A stretch of 8,766 bases of DNA from DATCLS01 sp036563805. GTDB taxonomy: Bacteria; Actinomycetota; Acidimicrobiia; Acidimicrobiales; VFJN01. The stretch lies in contig DATCLS010000083.1 of assembly GCA_036563805.1 (NCBI GenBank), positions 1-8,766 on the forward strand, given 5' to 3'. This document shows, in pieces, positions 1 to 4,632 of this stretch. Position 1 is the stretch's first letter; each line of letters begins with the position of its first letter. The notes under the pieces were generated by a model. It ran no database searches. It was not told where the DNA came from and saw only the letters and a program-made list of their open reading frames with translations. Made by a program: the position numbers and the translations under genes.

Positions 1-168
1 ACCAACCGGCAGATCGGCGAGCAGCTGTACCTGGCCGAGAAGACGGTCAAGAACTACGTGTCCAACCTGCTCACCAAGCTGGGCATGCACCGGCGCACCG
101 AGGCGGCCGTCTACGCCGCCCGCATCGCCGCCAAGCGCGAGCGCGAGGGCCGAATCGCGGGGACCTGA
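1..168 (+). CDS. DevR/DosR-like NarL-family response regulator, 3' end (partial)
   Basis: Only the last 55 codons are present; the gene begins before the window and stops at TGA 166-168. The translation begins TNRQIGEQLYLAEKTVKNYV and continues through SNLLTKLGMHRRTEAAVYA, the C-terminal part of a LuxR/NarL helix-turn-helix. The recognition-helix stretch AEKTVKNYVS is, from memory, the same as in mycobacterial DevR/DosR, where the lysines and asparagine contact the DevR box, and GM-x-RRT-x-AAV matches the following helix. The basic tail AAKREREGRIAGT is typical of a full-length C-terminus. A phosphoacceptor domain would be expected upstream but cannot be seen. DevR regulators are activated by heme sensor kinases under hypoxia, nitric oxide or CO. 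DevR-box-like sequences before the usp and hsp20 genes of this window suggest those as targets. Certain as a LuxR-type HTH; orthology to DevR is an inference. Confidence 0.85.
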   Translation, partial: TNRQIGEQLYLAEKTVKNYVSNLLTKLGMHRRTEAAVYAARIAAKREREGRIAGT

Positions 169-174
169 CCCCCG

Positions 175-193
175 GGGCCGCCTGGGGCGGCCC
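175..193 (+). terminator. GC-rich hairpin after the response regulator
   Basis: Seven bases after the stop codon there is a perfect 8-bp stem, GGGCCGCC (175-182) with GGCGGCCC (186-193), around a 3-nt loop. There is no T-run afterwards, which is common in high-GC actinobacteria. The position suits a terminator for the response-regulator gene. Confidence 0.45.
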
Positions 194-235
194 GGGCCGA
201 ACCCGCCTGCCCGACCCCGGCGGACCGATCGTCGC

Positions 236-272
236 GGCGGCCGGCCGGCTGGCGGCGAACCGGCCGGCCGCC
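236..272. terminator. Bidirectional GC hairpin between convergent genes
   Basis: A perfect 13-bp stem (236-248 pairs with 260-272) encloses an 11-nt loop. It starts 8 bp beyond the stop codon of the minus-strand RidA gene and 68 bp beyond the stop of the plus-strand response regulator. It is the strongest hairpin I found by eye in the window and its symmetry allows it to act on both converging transcripts. No T-tract is present on either strand. Confidence 0.5.
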
Positions 273-279
273 CGGCGGC

Positions 280-687
280 TCAGCCCGCGACCGGCGCCCG
301 CACGGCGACGGCCTCGACCTCGAAGAGCATGTCGGGCAGCGCCAGCGCGGCGACGCCGACGAGCGTCTGGGCCGGGGGCGTGTCGCCCCAGATCCGGCGC
401 ACGGTCGCCACCAGGGTCTCGAGCTTCTCTTGGTCGTGGTCGACGATGTACGTGCCGATGCGCACGACGTCCGGGTAGTCGAGCCCCACGGCGCGCAGGG
501 CGGTGCCGAGGTTGGCGAAGGACCGCTCGACCTGGGCGGCGAAATCCGGCGAGGCGGTCCGGCCGGTCTCGTCCGAGCCGTACTGGCCGGCGACGAAGAC
601 CAGCTCGCCCAGGGCGCGGGCCGTGTGGCTGTAGCCGAACCCGGTGGGGTCGTGCAGCTCGGTCGGGTTGACGATGGCCGGGGTCAT
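280..687 (-). CDS. RidA/YjgF/YER057c/UK114-family protein lacking the catalytic Arg
   Basis: 135 aa, the usual size of a single-domain Rid protein. It has the family's strand and helix pattern: LGELVFVAGQYGSDETG near residues 27-42, ANLGTALRAVGLDYPDVVRIGTYIVD at 58-83, and a C-terminal block with TLVGVAALALPDMLFEVEAVAV at 108-129. In E. coli RidA, Arg105 holds the carboxylate of the 2-aminoacrylate-type imine; here that position is Gln107 (PPAQTLVGV). The equivalent of Glu120 appears kept as Glu123. Rid subfamilies without the Arg are not expected to be standard enamine/imine deaminases, so substrate and activity are open. The ATG start at 687 is preceded by an AAGGAG at 697-702 on the minus strand. 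It lies 67 bp downstream of the FAD oxidoreductase gene and is probably co-transcribed with it from the Rrf2-controlled promoter region. Family assignment is secure; function is not. Confidence 0.92.
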   Translation of the reverse strand: MTPAIVNPTELHDPTGFGYSHTARALGELVFVAGQYGSDETGRTASPDFAAQVERSFANLGTALRAVGLDYPDVVRIGTYIVDHDQEKLETLVATVRRIWGDTPPAQTLVGVAALALPDMLFEVEAVAVRAPVAG

Positions 688-754
688 GGCTCGTGCTCCT
701 TCGTCTTATGTGCGGGATCGGGTGTGGGATCGGACGGGCGGGAACGGGCGGGCG

Positions 755-2038
755 TCAGCTCACGGCGTGGGTCGTCGCGGCGCGGGCGGCGGCGGTGGCC
801 GCGGCCCGGCCGGCGAGCTCGCCGCTGGCCAGCGCGGTGTCGGCGAGGTGGCCCTCGGGACCGACCCAGTCGCCGGCGACGAGCACGCCGGGCGAGCCGG
901 TGTCGTCCACGCGGGGTCGGCCCGCCATGCCGCCGAGCTCGGGGACCGGCAGGGCGCCGGTGACGACCATGCGGTGGAGGTACCGGGACTCCTCGACGCT
1001 CGCCGGGTCGATGCCGGCGACCTCGGCGTGGCCGCGCAGCTCGGCGCGGGCGTCGGCGGTCGCCAGGTCCTCGCCCGGGCGCAGGTAGCGCAGGAGGTGG
1101 ACGACCGCCCCGCCCGGCGGGGCGAGGTCGGCGGGAGGGGCGTGCATGCTGAGGTACAGGGGCCGGTCGAGCCCGAGGACGACGCGTCGCTCGGGCACCC
1201 GGTCGAGGCCGAGGTCCAGCGCGGCCACGTCGAGGCGCGGGCCGAGCCGCGCCCAGGCGGCGGGCGGCTCGGGCAGCAGCCGGGCGTTGGCGGACGGGGC
1301 GCCGGCGGCGAGGACGACCTGCCGGGCCACGAGCGTCCGGTCGCCGGCATCGACGCGGACCCACGGCCCGTCGGGGGTCACGCGGCCGACCTTCAAGCCG
1401 GCGGCGAGGGTCGCGCCCCGGCGCTGCGCCGCCCGTGCGAGCTGGTCGACCAGCCCGGCCCAGCCACCGTGCAGATAGTCGACCAGCGGGTCCTGCTGGA
1501 GCTGGGTGACCACCAGGTCGGCGCTGACCCGGTCGAAGTCGACGACGTAGGTGACCAGGCGAGCCTGCGTCTCGAGGTACCGCCGAGCGGTCGGCCCGAG
1601 GCCCAGGTCGTCGAACCAGGCGCGCGCCGTCCGGCCCGCCAGGTCGGCCGGGCGCCAGCGGTCCATCGTCGCCAGGACGCGGGCGAGGCCGGGCTTGTCG
1701 GCCGCGTCGATCAGGTCGGTGCGGGCCAGGGCCTCGTCGCCCCACGGCAGCGGGCCGACGCGATCCCCGAGCCGGCCGTGGGCGTCGGTGGCCGGCGGTG
1801 GGGCGGCGGACACGCGGACGCCGAGCCGGTCGAGGACCGGGCGCCCCGGCCCACTCCGGTACAGGGCGTGGGCGCCGCGGTTGAACCGGAACCGCCCCAC
1901 CCGGTCGGTGGCCGCCCGTCCGCCGGGCTCCCGGCCGTCGGCCACCAGTACAGAGACGCCCCCGCCTGCGGCGGTGGCGGCGGCCGCCAGGCCCGCGAGC
2001 CCGGCCCCCACGACCACGACGTCCCACCTCTCGCCCAT
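755..2038 (-). CDS. FAD-dependent oxidoreductase (amine oxidase/CrtI-like)
   Basis: 427 aa from ATG 2038. An in-frame GTG lies directly before it at 2041, but the GAAGGGG Shine-Dalgarno is better spaced for the ATG (7 nt). The N-terminus has the dinucleotide-binding fold DVVVVGAGLAGLAAA (G11-x-G13-xx-G16), then the end-of-strand acidic residue D34 and the GGRAAT motif (39-44) typical of flavin amine oxidases and phytoene-desaturase-like enzymes. The middle contains DYLHGGWAGLVDQLARAAQRRG, a block these families use before the second FAD contact. The C-terminus carries GVLVAGDWVGPEGHLADTAL, the second FAD motif. Length is near the family's normal 400-500 aa. No signal peptide or membrane segment is seen, so it is probably cytosolic. 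The substrate cannot be told from sequence. It is the first gene of a likely operon with the RidA-family gene and is divergent from an Rrf2 regulator, which suggests redox-responsive expression. Confidence 0.88.
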   Translation of the reverse strand: MGERWDVVVVGAGLAGLAAAATAAGGGVSVLVADGREPGGRAATDRVGRFRFNRGAHALYRSGPGRPVLDRLGVRVSAAPPPATDAHGRLGDRVGPLPWGDEALARTDLIDAADKPGLARVLATMDRWRPADLAGRTARAWFDDLGLGPTARRYLETQARLVTYVVDFDRVSADLVVTQLQQDPLVDYLHGGWAGLVDQLARAAQRRGATLAAGLKVGRVTPDGPWVRVDAGDRTLVARQVVLAAGAPSANARLLPEPPAAWARLGPRLDVAALDLGLDRVPERRVVLGLDRPLYLSMHAPPADLAPPGGAVVHLLRYLRPGEDLATADARAELRGHAEVAGIDPASVEESRYLHRMVVTGALPVPELGGMAGRPRVDDTGSPGVLVAGDWVGPEGHLADTALASGELAGRAAATAAARAATTHAVS

Positions 2039-2093
2039 CACGCTGCCCCTTCCTTCGGGTGCCCGGGGCCACCGGCTCCCGACTCTGCCAATT

Positions 2094-2112
2094 CTGGATA
2101 TCGACTATCCAG
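2094..2112. promoter_or_regulatory. Operator-like palindrome 1 for the Rrf2 regulator
   Basis: CTGGATATCGACTATCCAG is a perfect 7-5-7 inverted repeat, preceded by ATT at 2091-2093. It lies in the unusually AT-rich gap between the FAD oxidoreductase and the Rrf2 gene, and recurs twice more nearby. Assignment to the adjacent Rrf2 protein is an inference from position and repetition. Confidence 0.6.
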
Positions 2113-2128
2113 GACTCTATACATCCAG
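2110..2128 (-). promoter_or_regulatory. Operator-like palindrome 2 (inverted orientation)
   Basis: Read on the minus strand this is CTGGATGTATAGAGTCCTG, preceded by ATT (2131-2129). It shares 15 of 19 positions with site 3, and its dyad is imperfect (TCCTG instead of TCCAG). It overlaps site 1 by three bases and covers TATACA (2118-2123), the best -10-like hexamer for rightward transcription into the Rrf2 gene. Confidence 0.5.
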
Positions 2129-2160
2129 AATACGGCAGGCAAGGGTCGGGCCCGAAGATT

Positions 2161-2179
2161 CTGGATATGTAGACTCCAG
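2161..2179 (+). promoter_or_regulatory. Operator-like palindrome 3, abutting the Rrf2 start codon
   Basis: CTGGATATGTAGACTCCAG, preceded by ATT (2158-2160), has CTGGA/TCCAG arms with the same 19-bp geometry as site 1. It ends four bases before the ATG of the Rrf2 gene and includes the only Shine-Dalgarno-like AGG, so a bound protein would block transcription into, or from just before, the start. This suits autorepression. Confidence 0.55.
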
Positions 2180-2183
2180 GACC

Positions 2184-2672
2184 ATGCGGATGAGCGAGGC
2201 CGTCGAGTGGGCGCTGCACACCTGCCTCAACCTCGCCTGGGTCGGCCCGGACCGACCGGTGCCGGCGGCCCGGTTGGCCGCCTTCTACGAGCTGCCGCCC
2301 GCCTACCTGAACAAGCAGCTCCAAGCGCTCGCTCGGGCCGGGATCGTCATGTCCACCTCGGGCCCCAAGGGCGGGTTCCGGCTGGCCCGCGACCCGGCGC
2401 GCATCTCGCTGCTCGACATCGTGCAGGCGATCGAGGGGCCAGACGGCGCCTTCCGCTGCCGCGAGATCCGACAGCGGGGTCCGTTCGGCGACGACCCCGA
2501 CAACCACCACCAGCCCTGCGCCATCGCCGCCGCGTTGGCCGATGCCGAGCAGGCCTGGCGCGACCGGCTCCGGGCCCGGACCCTCGCCGATCTCGGCGCC
2601 ACCGTCGACGAGAGGGCGCCCGCGGTCCCCCACCGCACCCGGGAGTGGCTCACGGGCGCGACCTCCTCCTGA
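2184..2672 (+). CDS. Rrf2-family [2Fe-2S] regulator, RsrR-like
   Basis: 162 aa. The N-terminus MRMSEAVEWALH is the family's usual beginning, which fixes the start at ATG 2184 rather than the ATG at 2190. The winged HTH spans about residues 24-70 (PVPAARLAAFYELPPAYLNK, then the wing SGPKGGFRLAR). Only two cysteines sit in the cluster region, C92 (FRCREIRQRGP) and C112 (QPCAI), with E8 also present. This matches the ligand set of Streptomyces RsrR (Cys90, Cys110, Glu8, His33, allowing a two-residue insertion), except that the His33 position appears to be Tyr35. RsrR binds DNA according to the redox state of its [2Fe-2S] cluster. The ribosome-binding site is weak (AGG at 2178-2180). Three repeated palindromes upstream suggest autoregulation and control of the divergent FAD oxidoreductase/RidA pair. 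NsrR-like nitric oxide sensing is less likely because the three-cysteine pattern is absent. Confidence 0.9.
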   Translation: MRMSEAVEWALHTCLNLAWVGPDRPVPAARLAAFYELPPAYLNKQLQALARAGIVMSTSGPKGGFRLARDPARISLLDIVQAIEGPDGAFRCREIRQRGPFGDDPDNHHQPCAIAAALADAEQAWRDRLRARTLADLGATVDERAPAVPHRTREWLTGATSS

Positions 2673-2680
2673 CGCCCTGA

Positions 2681-2694
2681 CCCCGCCCTCGGGG
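2681..2694 (+). terminator. Weak hairpin after the Rrf2 gene
   Basis: CCCCG (2681-2685) and CGGGG (2690-2694) form a 5-bp stem with a CCCT loop nine bases after the Rrf2 stop. It is short and lacks a T-run, so in sequence this GC-rich it may be chance. Confidence 0.2.
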
Positions 2695-2767
2695 CCCGCC
2701 CGACCACCCGGCGCCTCCCTGCCCGCCGGGACCGGGACCCGGGCCGGCGACCGGTCAGGCGCCGAAG

Positions 2768-2828
2768 CCGACCATCGGCCCGGGGGGCATGGGCCCATCG
2801 GCCCGGGGGGCATGGGCCCAACGGCCCT
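2768..2828 (+). promoter_or_regulatory. Three DevR-box-like 5-4-5 inverted repeats at 23-bp spacing
   Basis: Three 15-mers start at 2768, 2791 and 2814: CCGACCATCGGCCCG, GGGCCCATCGGCCCG and GGGCCCAACGGCCCT. The second and third are perfect GGGCC-n4-GGCCC dyads; the first keeps only the right arm fully. The 5-4-5 plan is that of the mycobacterial DevR box (GGGAC-n4-GTCCC), and the right arm CGGCCC is the same as in the box before hsp20. The last copy ends 50 bp before the usp start, an appropriate place for an activator. Binding by a DevR-type regulator is an inference; the sites may also be a by-product of GC-rich repeats. Confidence 0.45.
2772..2817 (+). repeat. Two perfect 23-bp tandem repeats before the usp gene
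   Basis: The 23-bp unit beginning CCATCGGCCCGGGGGGCATG occupies 2772-2794 and is repeated without change at 2795-2817. A degenerate third start (CCAACGGCCCTGGG) follows at 2818-2831. The repeat generates regularly spaced GGGCC-n4-GGCCC inverted repeats, described separately. It lies in the 206-bp gap between the Rrf2 and usp genes. Confidence 0.85.
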
Positions 2829-2878
2829 GGGCCGGGGCCCGCCCCGGCCCGACGCTGGGGTCAGGAGGAAGAGATCCC

Positions 2879-3778
2879 ATGGAGACCGCCACCATCGACC
2901 CCGACGCCCCGGTCCCGATCCGGGCCGCGCGCGGCGCCCGCCGGTCGTCGCCCCTCGACTACGCCACCGTGGTCGTCCCACTCGACGGATCGCCGGCCGC
3001 GGAGCGGGCGCTCCCCGTCGCCCGGTGGCTGGCTCGGCGACTCGACGCCCAACTGCACGCGGTCATCGCCGACGTCCCGCCGACCGAGGCCGAGTGGTAC
3101 CGGCGCTACGCCGACGAGCTCGAGGGCCGGCACCCGGGGCTGACGGTCGGGCGCACCGGTGACCCGGACGTCGTCAAGATCGTCGGCGACGTGGCCGCCC
3201 GTTTGGGCCCGGCGCTCGTGTGCCTGGCCACGCACGGCTGGTCGGGCGGCGGCCCGCACGTCGGCCCGACGTACGCGGCGTTGGCGGCCGCCAGCCCCGG
3301 TCCGCTGGTCGCCGTCGGCGAGCAGGCCCGTCCGGGCGTCGACGACGCCGCCGCCCGGATCGTCGCCTGCGTGGACGGCACCGCGGCCGCCGAGGCGGTG
3401 CTCCCGGCCGCCGCCCGCTGGGCCCGCGGCCTGGGGGCGGCCCTGTCGATCGTGACCGTGGCCCAGCCCGCCGGCCGTCCGCTCGTTCCCGGCTCGCGCC
3501 AGTGGCCGGCGCACGGACCGGCCGACCCCGACGCCTACCTCGACCGCCTCGTCGACCGGCCCGAGGTGGCCGGGCTCGACGTCGACGGCACGGTGCTGTG
3601 GAGCGGCGTGCGCCCCCACGTCGCCCTCGCCGAACACCTCCGCGACCACCCGGCGACGCTGGTCGCCGTGGCCGCCCATCCCCGCACCGGTCCCGCCCGC
3701 CTGGTGGCCGGCGGCGGCGAGGCGGCCCGGATCATCGAGACCAGCCCGGTCCCGGTGCTGGTCCAGCCGGTGGGCTGA
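2879..3778 (+). CDS. Tandem universal stress protein (two UspA domains)
   Basis: 299 aa from ATG 2879, with AGGAGG at 2863-2868. The reading frame stays open upstream, but those 30 codons run through the tandem repeats and are unlikely to be translated. Domain 1 spans about residues 28-147 (ATVVVPLDGSPAAERALPVA, with LVCLATHGWSGGGPHVG near 113-129). Domain 2 spans about 158-298 (ARIVACVDGTAAAEAVLPAA, ending AAHPRTGPARLVAGGGEAAR with IIETSPVPVLV). The usual UspA nucleotide motif G-2x-G-9x-G(S/T) is degenerate: domain 2 has PRTG where GRTG is usual and GGG where GS is usual, and domain 1 has GWSG then a divergent helix. ATP binding is therefore doubtful in at least one half. Tandem Usp proteins of this size are frequent members of DevR/DosR dormancy regulons. 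Tandem DevR-box-like sites precede it. Probably cytosolic and monocistronic, given the 388-bp gap that follows. Confidence 0.9.
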   Translation: METATIDPDAPVPIRAARGARRSSPLDYATVVVPLDGSPAAERALPVARWLARRLDAQLHAVIADVPPTEAEWYRRYADELEGRHPGLTVGRTGDPDVVKIVGDVAARLGPALVCLATHGWSGGGPHVGPTYAALAAASPGPLVAVGEQARPGVDDAAARIVACVDGTAAAEAVLPAAARWARGLGAALSIVTVAQPAGRPLVPGSRQWPAHGPADPDAYLDRLVDRPEVAGLDVDGTVLWSGVRPHVALAEHLRDHPATLVAVAAHPRTGPARLVAGGGEAARIIETSPVPVLVQPVG

Positions 3779-3795
3779 CCCCGACGACGGCGGGT

Positions 3796-3826
3796 CGGCC
3801 GGCGCTCCGGCGCTCGCGGCCGGCCG
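3796..3826 (+). terminator. Possible terminator hairpin after the usp gene
   Basis: CGGCCGG (3796-3802) pairs with CCGGCCG (3820-3826) in a 7-bp stem with a 17-nt GC-rich loop, 17 bp after the usp stop codon. No T-run follows. Position is right, strength is moderate. Confidence 0.3.
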
Positions 3827-4086
3827 TCCGCCCGGCGGCCCGGCGGCCCGACGATCCGTGGCGGCTACAGCGCGTTCAACCGGCCGAGCCGCGGCCACCG
3901 CGGATCCGCGGTTGTGGCGTGGTCGTCGTGGCTCCCGCCGGTCGCCCCGACGATCGGATGAACACGTCGGTCCGGCCGGGGTCCAGCGAGGTGGGCGCCG
4001 GCGAGTCGCCTCGGCCGTGGCGAGCGGCAGGGGCGCCGCCGGCAGGGCCGGCCGGGCGGGCGGCGGGTCGGCCGTCACGGACGGTT

Positions 4087-4101
4087 GGGACGTTCGGCCC
4101 T
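4087..4101 (+). promoter_or_regulatory. DevR/DosR-box-like operator before hsp20
   Basis: GGGACGTTCGGCCCT matches the published mycobacterial DevR-box core GGGACTTNNGNCCCT at every fixed position but one (G for T at position 6). It forms a 5-4-5 inverted repeat, GGGAC-GTTC-GGCCC, with one mismatched pair. It lies 65 bp before the hsp20 start codon, where activator sites of the alpha-crystallin gene of the DosR regulon are also found. Identification is by eye; the adjacent DevR-like regulator is the candidate binder. Confidence 0.6.
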
Positions 4102-4166
4102 GGGTGGTCCGGGAAAGCGGGCAGACGATGGACGTGAACCCCCGGATGCAGCTGAGGAGGTACGGC

Positions 4167-4601
4167 ATGGCAACACTCACACGTCGACCCGAGTGGGCCC
4201 CGTGGCGGGAGCGCTTCCCCCGGTTCTTCGATCTCTTCGACTTCCCCGAGGCCTGGTTCGCCGGCGAGCGGCCCATCCAGGTCGAGGAGTACATGGACGA
4301 CGGCGAGATGGTCGTGCGGGCCGAGCTCCCCGGCGTCGACCCCGACAAGGACGTCGAGGTCACCGTCCACGACGGGCTGCTCGACATCCGCGCCGAGCGC
4401 CGCCAGGAGACGAAGGCCGAGGACAAGATGAGCTTCCGCTCCGAGTTCCGCTACGGCATGTTCGCCCGCACGGTTCCGCTGCCCGCCGGCGCCAGCGACG
4501 ACGACGTGAAGGCGAGCTACCAGGACGGCGTGCTCGAGGTGCGGGTGTCCGTCGGCGAGCCGAAGACGGAGGCCAAGAAGGTCCCGATCAGCCGGCGCTG
4601 A
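4167..4601 (+). CDS. Hsp20/alpha-crystallin small heat-shock protein
   Basis: 144 aa from ATG 4167, chosen because GAGGAGG (4154-4160) lies six bases upstream; an earlier in-frame ATG at 4129 has no such site. The alpha-crystallin domain covers about residues 38-128: IQVEEYMDDGEMVVRAELPG, then VEVTVHDGLLDIRAERR, and the signature ASYQDGVLEVRV (A116 to V127, with G121-V122-L123). A C-terminal V-P-I motif (139-141) matches the I/V-x-I/V oligomer anchor. The N-terminal arm is aromatic-rich (FPRFFDLFDFPEAWF), as in ATP-independent holdase chaperones that form oligomers and bind unfolding proteins. Length is normal for bacterial Hsp20, and mycobacterial HspX/Acr is of similar size. A DevR-box-like site upstream points to control by a dormancy regulator rather than HspR or HrcA, whose operators I do not see. 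The DUF3048 gene follows after 31 bp. Confidence 0.95.
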   Translation: MATLTRRPEWAPWRERFPRFFDLFDFPEAWFAGERPIQVEEYMDDGEMVVRAELPGVDPDKDVEVTVHDGLLDIRAERRQETKAEDKMSFRSEFRYGMFARTVPLPAGASDDDVKASYQDGVLEVRVSVGEPKTEAKKVPISRR

Positions 4602-4632
4602 CCGCCCGGCCGAGAAGGCAGGAGGGGCGCGC

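Larger units (their letters stand above)
3779..4166. other. 388-bp intergenic region between the usp and hsp20 genes
   Basis: I find no convincing gene here. The hsp20 frame stays open to 3858, but the extension is arginine- and proline-rich with no recognisable domain, as expected of GC-rich noncoding DNA. The region holds a possible terminator hairpin near its left end and a DevR-box-like site near its right end. The AT-richer patches around 3860-3900 and 4080-4130 are the likeliest promoter positions, but no clear -35/-10 pair is visible. Confidence 0.6.

Noticed and set aside
2066..2081. A DevR-box-like GGGCC...CTCCC stretch before the FAD oxidoreductase
   Set aside because: The arms do not pair properly and several fixed positions of the box are missing.
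644..2680. A 678-codon plus-strand open frame across the FAD oxidoreductase and Rrf2 genes
   Set aside because: It is low-complexity Arg/Gly/Pro/Ala sequence with no domain, antisense to a clear FAD enzyme and out of frame with the Rrf2 gene; typical of GC-rich codon bias.
2829..2850. Further GGGCC/GGCCC dyads just after the third usp box
   Set aside because: Their spacers are 2 and 6 bp instead of 4 and they are off the 23-bp phase; likely a composition effect.
684..2981. A 765-codon minus-strand open frame
   Set aside because: It runs antisense through the Rrf2 gene and out of frame through the FAD oxidoreductase; composition is Arg/Pro-rich without motifs.
3858..4166. N-terminal extension of Hsp20 by about 100 residues
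   Set aside because: The frame is open, but the extra sequence is Arg/Gly-rich, spans the DevR-like box, and the strong GAGGAGG site belongs to ATG 4167.
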